Assembly: GCA_963768945.1 (NCBI GenBank)
Contig: CAVYJW010000003.1
Coordinates: forward strand, 1,488,001 to 1,552,000
Reading direction: 5' to 3'
DNA: 64,000 bases
Source: RYN-230 sp963768945
GTDB taxonomy: Bacteria > Actinomycetota > Actinomycetes > Streptosporangiales > Streptosporangiaceae
Shown here: positions 16,534 to 24,243 of the stretch, piece by piece
Numbering within the stretch: position 1 is the stretch's first letter
Layout: the number at the start of each line of letters is the position of its first letter
The notes under the pieces: model-generated
Told to the model about the DNA's origin: nothing
Seen by the model: the letters and a program-made list of their open reading frames with translations, nothing else
The model's database searches: none
Program-made: the position numbers and the translations under genes

Positions 16534-16576
16534 CGGGTGCTCCTTCCTGAGGGTGGGTGGGTGCGGTCGGGTGGGT

Positions 16577-16603
16577 TCAGCCCCACTGGGTGCCGGCGGT
16601 CAT
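16577..16603 (-). CDS. Peptide minigene MTAGTQWG, copy 2
   Basis: Same frame, peptide and ribosome-binding site as copy 1, exactly 70 bp away. Confidence 0.6.
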   Translation of the reverse strand: MTAGTQWG

Positions 16604-16646
16604 CGGGTGCTCCTTCCTGAGGGTGGGTGGGTGCGGTCGGGTGGGT

Positions 16647-16673
16647 TCAGCCCCACTGGGTGCCGGCGGTCAT
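16647..16673 (-). CDS. Peptide minigene MTAGTQWG, copy 3
   Basis: Same frame, peptide and ribosome-binding site as the other copies, 70 bp from copy 2. Confidence 0.6.
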   Translation of the reverse strand: MTAGTQWG

Positions 16674-16716
16674 CGGGTGCTCCTTCCTGAGGGTGGGTGG
16701 GTGCGGTCGGGTGGGT

Positions 16717-16743
16717 TCAGCCCCACTGGGTGCCGGCGGTCAT
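16717..16743 (-). CDS. Peptide minigene MTAGTQWG, copy 4
   Basis: Same frame, peptide and ribosome-binding site as the other copies, 70 bp from copy 3. Confidence 0.6.
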   Translation of the reverse strand: MTAGTQWG

Positions 16744-16786
16744 CGGGTGCTCCTTCCTGAGGGTGGGTGGGTGCGGTCGGGTGGGT

Positions 16787-16813
16787 TCAGCCCCACTGGG
16801 TGCCGGCGGTCAT
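16787..16813 (-). CDS. Peptide minigene MTAGTQWG, copy 5 (first in transcript order)
   Basis: ATG is at 16813-16811. The upstream site is GGAAGGAGG with a slightly different spacer ending CGCG, so this copy marks the 5' edge of the array. About 230 bp separate it from the divergent promoter of the second cyclase gene. No clear minus-strand promoter was identified. Confidence 0.6.
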   Translation of the reverse strand: MTAGTQWG

Positions 16814-16829
16814 CGCGGGTCCTCCTTCC

Positions 16830-17044
16830 GGGCGCCTTACACACACATACGGCTACAAGGGGATCGAAAACTCTAACTCCACGGTGACGGAGAGGCATAT
16901 AACGCGCATTACGGTCTCACGCCAGGAGCCTTCGGGGCAGGTGGCCGGCCAGGTGCCTCTGTCAAGAATCCGGAGTCAGCTGGTGACGATAAGTCACGAA
17001 AGGTCCCAATGTTACTGAGGGTGGTATCGGTGCGTAATGGGGTC
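16830..17044. other. Divergent intergenic region between peptide array 2 and cyclase 2
   Basis: There is no gene here. Compared with the equivalent region upstream of cyclase 1, the conserved part begins around 17018 (GTGGTATCG, TGCGTAA) and continues through the promoter. The array-side half is not obviously conserved. Confidence 0.5.
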
Positions 17045-17075
17045 TTGACAGCGGGCATGCTCGCTCTGTGACAAT
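17045..17075 (+). promoter_or_regulatory. Conserved promoter of the second diguanylate cyclase gene
   Basis: TTGACA (17045-17050), 19 bases, then GACAAT (17070-17075) with TGT upstream. Spacing and flanks are the same as at 14692-14722. Confidence 0.6.
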
Positions 17076-17133
17076 ACGGGGCAACGCTCTATCGTCCGCC
17101 GTATGAAGTGCTGTGCAAGCGAAGGAGGCTTGG

Positions 17134-18570
17134 ATGCGTTCCGGCGTGCGCAAACGTATGCACGTCGCCGCAGGGACCTTCCGGGCGTGGCCGGTGTGGG
17201 CTCTTCCCCACGGGCTGGCGGTCTTCATCGTCCTGCTGACGGCGGTATACGCGGCGGCCCTCGGCGTGACCGTCAGCATGGCGCACGTCCAGCCGTGGGA
17301 CCTGTTCGTGTTCGCCGCGCTCATGCTGTGCATCGCGACCACGGTCGAGCTCACCAAACGCGCGGGGGAGAACGCGGGAGTCATCAAGGATGTGTGGGGG
17401 GTCTGGGAACTCCCGATCGCGATTCTGCTGCCGCCCGTCTTCGCTCTGGTCGCGCCCCTTATCCAGGTCTGCCTGGCCCAGTACAGGATCAGGCGGATTC
17501 CAGTGCACCGGCGGGTGTTCTCGGCAGCCGCCGTCGGCCTTTCCTACGGCCTTGCCTCGGTTGGTTTCCACGCAGTCGCTCCCTTCGTGCTCGGGCCGGG
17601 GGTTCTCGTCGATCCGGGTCGCTACTCCCACGCCGAGGCGGCCGGATGGCTGCTAACGGTCGCGGCCGCCGGAGTTCTCCAGTGGGCGGCCAACCTGGCC
17701 CTGGTGCTGCCCGCGATCAAGTCTTCCGATCCCAGCTTGCGGATCCGGGACATGATCTTCGACCGGGAGCGCATCCAGAACGATGTCGCCGAGTTGTCTG
17801 TGGCTGTCCTGGTCACGTTCGGCGTCGCGACTAGCCTGGTCACCCTCGTGTTCGCGCTGCCGTTCGCGACCCTGCTCCAGCGCTCAATGCGGCATGCCCA
17901 GCTGCTGAATGCCTCCCGTATGGATTCCAAGACCGGACTGCTCAACGCGGGGACCTGGGAACGTGAAGCCGCCTCCGAGGTAGCCCGGGCGGTGCGCACG
18001 CGCAGCCCCCTGGCTCTCGTCCTGATCGACATCGATCATTTCAAGGTGGTCAATGACCTGCATGGTCACCTCGCGGGCGACAAGGCGCTCCGGGCTATCG
18101 CGCACGTTTTCCGGATCTTCCTGCGTGACTACGATCTCGCCGGCCGGTTCGGGGGCGAGGAGTTCGCGGTGCTGCTGCCGCAGACCAGCGCGGCTGACGC
18201 GCGGCAGATCGCGGAGCGAGTGCGCCTGCACATCGCGGAAACCCCGGTCAGGATCAGCGACGACCCGGCCGCGGTGCCTGTCCAGATCACGGTGTCCATG
18301 GGCGTGGCGGCGCTCGGCCAGACCTGGGAACGGACCACCGGCAGCCAGCTCACCGACCTGCTAGCCGGGGCAGACCGGGCTCTCTACCAGGCCAAGAACG
18401 CGGGCCGGAACCATGTGGTTATGGTGACGGACACGGAAACCGTGGGGACAGTGACAGACCCGGGCAGGCTGCCCCGCTTATCAGGGCAGCTGTCCTGGCC
18501 GCCCACCCCGCCGCGGTCCGTCACCTGCCACGCGCCGGAGATTACGGCCGACCGTTCCTGGTCAGGCTGA
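17134..18570 (+). CDS. Membrane diguanylate cyclase (GGDEF domain), paralogue 2
   Basis: The ATG at 17134 follows AAGGAGG at 17122-17128. The 478-residue protein is similar along its length to the product of 14784, starting MRSGVRKRMH versus MQLGVCKRMH, with about six membrane helices and a C-terminal GGDEF domain. GGEEF is at 340-344 and the RDYD inhibitory site at 331-334, so it is predicted active and product-inhibited. The GGDEF halves differ at only a minority of positions; the membrane part is more diverged. Codon use is GC-rich, unlike paralogue 1. The last 35 residues are a unique tail ending within an 18 bp repeat. Confidence 0.9.
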   Translation: MRSGVRKRMHVAAGTFRAWPVWALPHGLAVFIVLLTAVYAAALGVTVSMAHVQPWDLFVFAALMLCIATTVELTKRAGENAGVIKDVWGVWELPIAILLPPVFALVAPLIQVCLAQYRIRRIPVHRRVFSAAAVGLSYGLASVGFHAVAPFVLGPGVLVDPGRYSHAEAAGWLLTVAAAGVLQWAANLALVLPAIKSSDPSLRIRDMIFDRERIQNDVAELSVAVLVTFGVATSLVTLVFALPFATLLQRSMRHAQLLNASRMDSKTGLLNAGTWEREAASEVARAVRTRSPLALVLIDIDHFKVVNDLHGHLAGDKALRAIAHVFRIFLRDYDLAGRFGGEEFAVLLPQTSAADARQIAERVRLHIAETPVRISDDPAAVPVQITVSMGVAALGQTWERTTGSQLTDLLAGADRALYQAKNAGRNHVVMVTDTETVGTVTDPGRLPRLSGQLSWPPTPPRSVTCHAPEITADRSWSG

Positions 18571-18612
18571 GCGTCCTGGTCAGGCTGAGGGTCCTGGTCA
18601 GGCTGAGGGAGA
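18557..18612. repeat. 18 bp tandem repeat at convergent gene ends
   Basis: Three copies of TCCTGGTCAGGCTGAG plus two variable bases span the stop of the cyclase gene and the stop of the minus-strand lipoprotein gene. Each unit provides a stop codon on both strands (TGA on plus; TGA within TCAGCCTGACC on minus). Confidence 0.75.
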
Positions 18613-19062
18613 CGCCGACGCGGACCCCGAGGGCATGGCCAGCACGGCGAGGATTTCCGATGGTCCCTTCGAGCACTTGGACGTGTCGCCCGTGCGGAGA
18701 ATCTGGGGCGTGTTGAATCCCACGCACACCCAGCCCTTGACGGAGACCGGCCCGCCCCCGCCGTTGCCTGGCGCCTGGCCCGACGCGAGCGCGGCTGCAT
18801 AGTCCCGCTCGATCTTCATGGCCGCGGCACACCCCACCGGACCCTTACCGATCTCGACCAGGATCGGGACGTCGGCGGAGGTTTTCCCCGTGCCGCACTT
18901 ATGACCCGTTGCGGCGGGGACGGGCAACGGCGCGGCCGATGTCGCAGCCGCGGGCTTGGCCGAGCCGCCTGCGCCGCACCCCATCAGCGCGCACCCGGTG
19001 AGCACAGCCAGGGCGGCGAAGGCGGGGAAAGCGCCAGCGGGCCGCAAGGGGGAACGGCGCAT
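18598..19062 (-). CDS. Small secreted lipoprotein of unknown function
   Basis: The 154-residue protein has a signal peptide with a lipobox-like LTGCALMGCG (Cys near residue 24 or 29), then an Ala/Pro-rich linker and a Cys-containing domain (HKCGTGKTSADVPILVEIG; SVKGWVCVGFNTPQIL; SKCSKG). Four Cys after the lipobox suggest disulfides. I do not recognise the family. It is convergent with the second cyclase gene and ends in the 18 bp repeats. Confidence 0.75.
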   Translation of the reverse strand: MRRSPLRPAGAFPAFAALAVLTGCALMGCGAGGSAKPAAATSAAPLPVPAATGHKCGTGKTSADVPILVEIGKGPVGCAAAMKIERDYAAALASGQAPGNGGGGPVSVKGWVCVGFNTPQILRTGDTSKCSKGPSEILAVLAMPSGSASASPSA

Positions 19063-19422
19063 GGGGTCTCCTAATGAGAGTTAGCGCCCCTCATCATGTC
19101 GTGATCCGGGACGGTGTTCGAGGCCGGCTCTCCGTGTCGCGAGCTCTCATCGCCGCCCTTCGCCTTTCGCGCGACCCTCCGTCCGCCACCGCGCCCCCCG
19201 TGCCCTGTGTCGGGTGCCCGCCACACCGCCCCGTCTCCTTGCGCCACCCCGTGCGGACGGGTTCGCTTGCATAACTAGTCATGATCATGAATAATTTTGC
19301 GAGAGGGGCCGGAATCCCGAGCCTCTGGATGCCCGCCGGGTGCGCCCGTCCCAGGTTGCGATGCCGTGTCGCGATCAGCCGTCGTGGACCGCGTGCCTGG
19401 CCAGAGAGCCCCGGGAGAACAC
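19063..19422. other. argC upstream region
   Basis: This gap holds no supported gene. It contains the lipoprotein promoter region on the minus strand and the two ArgR boxes at 19267-19302. After the boxes lie about 120 bp of untranslated leader before argC, with no clear structure. Confidence 0.6.
19267..19302 (+). promoter_or_regulatory. Two adjacent ArgR operators (ARG boxes)
   Basis: TTGCATAACTAGTCATGA (19267-19284) and TCATGAATAATTTTGCGA (19285-19302) each fit the 18 bp ARG-box pattern with TGCAT-like and ATNATTCAT-like halves. Two boxes in tandem, AT-rich in a GC-rich region, 120 bp before argC and with argR in the same operon, make arginine-dependent repression very likely. Confidence 0.85.
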
Positions 19423-20481
19423 ATGGGTGTCCGCGTGGCGGTCGCTGGAGCCAGCGGCTACGCCGGCGGTGAACTGCTCCGCCTGATCGCCGGGCATCCC
19501 GACCTCGAACTGGGCCCGGTCACCGCGGGAACCAACGCCGGGGCGGCGGTCACCGCACTGCACCCTCACCTGGCCGGGCTGACGGGGAGGACCTTCGAGG
19601 AAACCGATCCGGACCGGCTTGCCTCAGCCGACCTCGTCTTCCTTGCCCTGCATCACGAAGAGTCTGCGGCCATGGCGGCCCGCCTGCCCGCGGAGATCGC
19701 GGTCATCGACCTGAGCGCCAGCTTCCGCCTCTCCGATCCGGGGAACTGGGTCTCCTTCTACCGGACCGAGCACGCTGGCCGCTGGGTCTACGGGCTGCCC
19801 GAGCTCCCCGGAGCCCGCGAGCAGATCTCGGCCGCCCGGCGGGTCGCGGCACCGGGCTGCTACGCCACCGCGACCATCCTGGCCCTTACCCCCCTTCTGG
19901 TCAGCGGGGTGGCGGAGCCGGCCGACATCGTGGTCGTCGCGGCATCCGGCACCTCGGGGGCGGGCCGGACCCCGGCGCACTCACTGCTGGCCACCGAGGT
20001 GATGGGCTCCGTGTCGGGCTACCAGGTGGGCGGCGTGCACCGGCACACCCCGGAGATCGAGCAGGCCCTCACGGAGGCGGCCGGCGTGCCGGCCACCGTC
20101 TCGTTCACCCCGCTGCTGGCCCCCATGCCCCGCGGCATCCTGGCCACCTGCACCGCCCGGCTGGCCCAGCCCTCCGGGACCGCGGCTCCGCGCGGCACGG
20201 CCGACCCGGGCGCCCCGCATCAGGCCCTGGCCAGCGCGTATGCGCAGGAGCCGTTCATCCAGGTGCTGCCCGAAGGCCGGTGGCCCAGCACCGCGTCCAC
20301 TGTGGGGTCCAACGCGGTGCACCTGCAGGCGGTGGCTGATGCCCACGCCGGGCGGGCCGTGGTCGTGGCCGCCCTGGACAACCTGGTCAAGGGGGCGGCC
20401 GGTCAGGCGGTCCAGATCGCCAACCTCATGCTCGGCCTGCCAGAAGCGGCCGGCCTTACCGCCAACGGAGTCGCACCATGA
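19423..20481 (+). CDS. argC: N-acetyl-gamma-glutamyl-phosphate reductase
   Basis: ArgC reduces N-acetylglutamyl phosphate with NADPH in arginine synthesis. The ATG at 19423 has CGGGAG six bases upstream and gives 352 residues. The NADP fold is VRVAVAGASGYAGGELLRLI, and the catalytic Cys lies in VAAPGCYATA. The motif GTSGAGRTPAHS and the C-terminal NLVKGAAGQAVQ are typical. It is the first gene of the operon, directly under the ARG boxes. Confidence 0.96.
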   Translation: MGVRVAVAGASGYAGGELLRLIAGHPDLELGPVTAGTNAGAAVTALHPHLAGLTGRTFEETDPDRLASADLVFLALHHEESAAMAARLPAEIAVIDLSASFRLSDPGNWVSFYRTEHAGRWVYGLPELPGAREQISAARRVAAPGCYATATILALTPLLVSGVAEPADIVVVAASGTSGAGRTPAHSLLATEVMGSVSGYQVGGVHRHTPEIEQALTEAAGVPATVSFTPLLAPMPRGILATCTARLAQPSGTAAPRGTADPGAPHQALASAYAQEPFIQVLPEGRWPSTASTVGSNAVHLQAVADAHAGRAVVVAALDNLVKGAAGQAVQIANLMLGLPEAAGLTANGVAP

Positions 20482-20542
20482 ACCCTGCCGGGCCCACTTC
20501 GGCTGCCGGTACCACTGGGGGAGCCAGGCCAGGAGCCAGGCC

Positions 20543-21730
20543 ATGAGCGTCACCGCGCCGCTGGGTTTCCGCGCGGCAGGCGTGGCGGCCGGCCTGAAGA
20601 CGTCGGGTGAGCGTGACGTCGCGGTGGTGATCAACGATGGCCCCTCGCGGGCCGCCGCGGCCGTGTTCACCAGCAACCGGGTCAAGGCCGCCCCGGTGCT
20701 CTGGACCCAGCAGGTTGCGGCGGGCGGCCGGATCCGGGCGGTCGCGCTCAACTCCGGCGGCGCCAACGCCTGCACCGGGCCGCTCGGCTTCCAGGACACC
20801 CACGCCACCGCCGAGCGGCTGGCGCAAGGCCTGACCACGGGGGCCCTCGCCGCGACGGATGGGACTGAGGGGGAGTCCGCGGGCGAGATCGCGGTCTGCT
20901 CCACCGGCCTGATCGGCGAGCGGCTGCCCATGGACCTGCTGCTGGATGGGCTCGACGCCGCCCTCAGCGACGCCTCCCGCAGTGGCGGCACCACCGCTGC
21001 CGACGCGATCAGGACCACCGACACGGTCAGCAAGATCGCGTTCCACCGGGCGGCCGGCTACACCGTCGGCGGGATGGCCAAGGGGGCGGGCATGCTCGCC
21101 CCGGCCCTGGCCACCATGCTCTGCGTGCTCACCACCGACGCCGCCCTCGGCCCGGCCGAGCTGGACCAGGCGCTGCGCGAGGCGACCCGGGTCACCTTCG
21201 ACCGGCTGGACACCGACGGCTGCATGTCCACCAATGACACCGTGCTGCTGCTGGCCAGCGGGGCCGCCGGAACCTCCCCCGGCGCAGGTGAGTTCGCCGC
21301 GGTGCTGACCGAGGTCTGCGCCGACCTGGCGCGCCAGCTGCAGGCGGACGCCGAGGGAGCCAGCAAGCTGATCGCGGTGGAGGTGGTCGGCGCGGCCAGC
21401 GAGCCGGATGCGGTCGTGGCCGGCCGGGCCGTGGCCCGCTCGAACCTGCTCAAGTGCGCGATCGCTGGGGAGGACCCGAACTGGGGGCGGGTGCTCTCCG
21501 CGGTCGGCACCACGGACGCGGCCTTCGAGCCAGAGCGCCTGAGCGTCGCGATCAACGGCGTCTGGGTCTGCCGCAACGGCTGCGCCGGCGACGACCGGTC
21601 CAAGGTGGACCTGCACCCGCGGAACGTGACGATCACGGTGGACCTGTCCGCCGGGCCGCACGCCGCCACAATCAGCACCACCGACCTGACCGCCGCGTAC
21701 GTGCACGAGAACTCGGCGTACTCGACGTGA
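20543..21730 (+). CDS. argJ: Bifunctional glutamate N-acetyltransferase / ornithine acetyltransferase
   Basis: ArgJ recycles the acetyl group from N-acetylornithine to glutamate. The ATG at 20543 with AGGAG at 20530-20534 gives 395 residues. The self-cleavage and catalytic Thr is T191 in the ALATMLCVLTTDA segment, preceded by the conserved MAKGAGML. Its presence explains why argA and argE need not be in the operon. The stop overlaps the argB GTG start (GTGA at 21727-21730). Confidence 0.96.
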   Translation: MSVTAPLGFRAAGVAAGLKTSGERDVAVVINDGPSRAAAAVFTSNRVKAAPVLWTQQVAAGGRIRAVALNSGGANACTGPLGFQDTHATAERLAQGLTTGALAATDGTEGESAGEIAVCSTGLIGERLPMDLLLDGLDAALSDASRSGGTTAADAIRTTDTVSKIAFHRAAGYTVGGMAKGAGMLAPALATMLCVLTTDAALGPAELDQALREATRVTFDRLDTDGCMSTNDTVLLLASGAAGTSPGAGEFAAVLTEVCADLARQLQADAEGASKLIAVEVVGAASEPDAVVAGRAVARSNLLKCAIAGEDPNWGRVLSAVGTTDAAFEPERLSVAINGVWVCRNGCAGDDRSKVDLHPRNVTITVDLSAGPHAATISTTDLTAAYVHENSAYST

Positions 21731-22659
21731 CCGCCACGGCGCTGGCCAAGGCGGAGACCCTCATCGAGGCGCTGCCCTGGCTCAGCCGGTTCCACGGCCA
21801 GACCGTCGTGATCAAGTACGGCGGCCACGCCATGACCGACGACGGCCTGCGCGCCGCGTTCGCGCAGGACGTGGTGTTCCTGCGGCACGCCGGCATCCGC
21901 CCGGTCGTGGTGCACGGCGGCGGTCCCCAGATCTCCGCCCATCTCGACCGGCTCGGCGTGCCGAGCACGTTCAAGGCCGGCCTGCGGGTCACGTCGCCGG
22001 AGGCCATGGACGTGGTCCGCATGGTGCTTACCGGCCAGGTGAACCGGGACCTGGTCGGGCTGATCAACCGGAACGGCCCGTTCGCGATCGGGATGTCCGG
22101 CGAGGACGCCAACCTGTTCACCGCGAGCCGCCGCGGCGCCGTGGTGGACGGTGAGCCGGTGGACCTCGGCCTGGTCGGCGAGATCGACACCGTGGACCCC
22201 GGAGCGGTGCTCGCGCTGCTGCGGGACGGCCGGGTGCCGGTGGTCTCGAGCGTGGCGCGCGGCGAGGACGGCGAGGTCTACAACGTCAACGCGGACACCG
22301 CGGCCGCCGCGCTGGCCGTCGCGCTGGACGCGGCCAAGCTGGTCGTGCTCACTGACGTGGAGGGGCTGTACGCGAACTGGCAGGGCGCCGGGCAGAACTC
22401 AGCCGCCGACGTGATCAGCCTGCTCAACGCCACCGAGCTGGAGACGCTGCTGCCCGGCCTGAGCGCCGGCATGATCCCGAAGATGGAAGGGTGCCTGCGG
22501 GCGGTGCGCGGCGGGGTGCCACAGGCGCATGTACTGGACGGGCGCCTGCCGCATTCGGTGCTGCTGGAGATCTTCACCGACTCCGGCATCGGCACCATGG
22601 TCGTCCCCGATCCCGCGCCTGGTACCGAAGCGGCCGCTGGAACAGGAAGGCAGGCATGA
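21727..22659 (+). CDS. argB: Acetylglutamate kinase
   Basis: ArgB phosphorylates N-acetylglutamate and is the usual arginine-feedback step. The 310 residues include the nucleotide- and substrate-binding motifs VVIKYGGHAM and VVVHGGGPQI. Residues GDGQ-like and NVNADTAAAALAVAL are also in place, and the C-terminal GMIPKMEGCLRAV is typical. Start and stop overlap argJ and argD by 4 bp each, implying coupled translation. Confidence 0.96.
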   Translation: MTATALAKAETLIEALPWLSRFHGQTVVIKYGGHAMTDDGLRAAFAQDVVFLRHAGIRPVVVHGGGPQISAHLDRLGVPSTFKAGLRVTSPEAMDVVRMVLTGQVNRDLVGLINRNGPFAIGMSGEDANLFTASRRGAVVDGEPVDLGLVGEIDTVDPGAVLALLRDGRVPVVSSVARGEDGEVYNVNADTAAAALAVALDAAKLVVLTDVEGLYANWQGAGQNSAADVISLLNATELETLLPGLSAGMIPKMEGCLRAVRGGVPQAHVLDGRLPHSVLLEIFTDSGIGTMVVPDPAPGTEAAAGTGRQA

Positions 22660-23933
22660 ACGCGACAGAGCGTCTCCGGGCGCGGTACGAGGCAGCCCTC
22701 ATGCCCAACTACGGCATCCCGCCGCTGGCGCTGGCCCGCGGCGATGGATGCCGGGTCTGGGACGCGGACGGCCGCGAGTACACCGACATGTTCGCGGGGA
22801 TCGCGGTCAGCTCGCTGGGACACTCCCATCCCGCGATCATCGAGGCGGTGAGCAGGCAGGTCCGCGACCTGGCCCACACCTCCAACCTGTTCATGCACGA
22901 GGGGGAGGTGGCGCTGGCCGAGCGGCTGCTCAGCCTGCTCGGCGCCGGCATCCCTGACAGCACGGGCGCCAGCACGGGCCGCAGCACGGGTGCCAGCACG
23001 GGCCGCGGCCGGGTGTTCTTCGCCAACTCGGGGACCGAGGCCAACGAGGCCGCCATCAAGCTGGTCCGCCGCTACCAGGGCCCGGACCGGCCCGTGTTCG
23101 TGGCCGCCGAGGACGGGTTCCACGGACGGACCATGGGCGCGCTGGCGCTGACCGGCAAGAGCTCCATCCGCGAGCCGTTCGCGCCGTTCGGGCTCACGGT
23201 GCGGTTCGTGCCCTACGGCGACGTCGCCGCGCTACAGGCAGCGACCAGGGACGACACGGCGGCCGTGTTCCTGGAGCCCGCCCTCGGCGAGGGCGGCGTG
23301 GTCCCGCCGCCCCCCGGCTACCTGCAGGCCGCGCGGGAGGTCTGTGACGCGGCGGGCGCGCTGCTGGTCGCGGACGAGATCCAGAGCGGCATCGGCCGGA
23401 CCGGCGCGTGGTTCGCCTGCCAGGCGGACGGGTTCACGCCTGACGTGCTCACCCTGGCCAAGGGCCTGGGCGGCGGGCTGCCGATCGGCGCCTGCATCGG
23501 GCTGGGCGACGCGGGCACCGCGCTGCGCAAGGGCGACCACGGCAGCACGTTCGGCGGCAACCCGGTGGCGTGCGCCGCGGCACTCGCCGTGCTGGACACG
23601 ATCGAGGCCGACGGCCTGCTGGAGCACGCGGCGGAGGTGGGCCGCCAGCTCGCGGACGGCCTGGCCAAACTCAGCCACCCGCTGCTGCGCGGGGTGCGCG
23701 GCCGCGGCCTCTGGCTGGCCGCGGTGCTGACCCAGCCCCTCGCGGCCCAGGCGGAGGCGGCCGCCAGGGACGCCGGTTTCCTGGTGAACGCCGTCCAGCC
23801 GGACGCGATCCGGCTCGCACCCCCGCTGATCCTCAGCCAGGACGAGGCCGCCGCGTTCCTCGCCGCCTGGCCCGGCATCCTCGACGCGGTCTCCGTTCCA
23901 GGCGGGCCAGTCCCGGCCGGGCGGGAGGCCTGA
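22656..23933 (+). CDS. argD: Acetylornithine aminotransferase
   Basis: This class III PLP-dependent transaminase makes N-acetylornithine. From the ATG at 22656, which overlaps the argB stop, it is 425 residues. The PLP lysine is K269 in TLAKGLGGGLPIGA, and the cofactor motif GTEANEAAIKLVRRY and DEIQSGIGRTG are present. A four-unit 12 bp in-frame repeat (STGA/STGR, 22959-23006) adds about 16 residues before RVFFANSG, which is unusual in this enzyme. Confidence 0.95.
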   Translation: MNATERLRARYEAALMPNYGIPPLALARGDGCRVWDADGREYTDMFAGIAVSSLGHSHPAIIEAVSRQVRDLAHTSNLFMHEGEVALAERLLSLLGAGIPDSTGASTGRSTGASTGRGRVFFANSGTEANEAAIKLVRRYQGPDRPVFVAAEDGFHGRTMGALALTGKSSIREPFAPFGLTVRFVPYGDVAALQAATRDDTAAVFLEPALGEGGVVPPPPGYLQAAREVCDAAGALLVADEIQSGIGRTGAWFACQADGFTPDVLTLAKGLGGGLPIGACIGLGDAGTALRKGDHGSTFGGNPVACAAALAVLDTIEADGLLEHAAEVGRQLADGLAKLSHPLLRGVRGRGLWLAAVLTQPLAAQAEAAARDAGFLVNAVQPDAIRLAPPLILSQDEAAAFLAAWPGILDAVSVPGGPVPAGREA

Positions 23934-23934
23934 C

Positions 23935-24243
23935 ATGCCCCGGCACTTCCTGCGCGATGACGACCTGAGCCCCGCGGAGCAGGCCGAGGTGCTCGACCGG
24001 GCCGCCGCGATGAAGGCCGACCGGTTCGGCGGGCGACCGCTCGCCGGGCCCCGCACCGTGGCCGTGCTCTTCGATAAGCCGTCCACCCGGACCAGGATTT
24101 CGCTTTCGGTCGGAATTGCGGAGCTGGGCGGGCACCCGCTCACCATCGACGCGCAGTCGTCGCAGCTCGGCCGCGGTGAGCCGACCGCCGACACGGCCCG
24201 GGCGCTGAGCCGCCAGGTGGCCGCGAAGCTCGAGCGGTCCTGA
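23935..24243 (+). pseudogene. argF: Truncated ornithine carbamoyltransferase (argF remnant)
   Basis: The 102-codon frame starts exactly like ArgF: MPRHFLRDDDLSPAEQAEVL, then the carbamoyl-phosphate motif FDKPSTRTRISL, GGHPLTIDAQSSQLGRGEP and TADTARALSRQV. It then ends AAKLERS and a stop, so about 200 residues are missing, including the ornithine-binding domain. The final LERS resembles the end of actinobacterial ArgF, so an internal deletion of about 0.6 kb is more likely than a nonsense mutation. The product cannot be a normal enzyme; another argF would be needed elsewhere, unless the deletion is an assembly artefact. argR begins at the overlapping TGATG. Confidence 0.85.

Larger units (their letters stand above)
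16501..16829 (-). repeat. Tandem repeat array 2 (five units of 70 bp) carrying peptide minigenes
   Basis: Five almost identical 70 bp units each encode, on the minus strand, a C-rich and G-poor spacer, the Shine-Dalgarno sequence AGGAAGGAG, a short spacer ending CCCG and an eight-codon frame. The layout is the same as array 1, although spacer and peptide middle differ. The first-transcribed copy has a slightly different lead (GGAAGGAGG). Unit identity is near complete, indicating recent expansion or homogenisation. There are no variable spacers, so this is not CRISPR. Confidence 0.9.

Noticed and set aside
16501..16829. Possible CRISPR array
   Set aside because: The whole unit is repeated, including the part between ribosome-binding sites; there are no variable spacers and no cas genes.
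16382..16887. Plus-strand frames across array 2 that would encode repeats of the VGWVQPHWVPAV type
   Set aside because: The 70 bp unit is not a multiple of three, so these frames change with each unit. They have no ribosome-binding site, and the opposite strand has a clear site in every unit.
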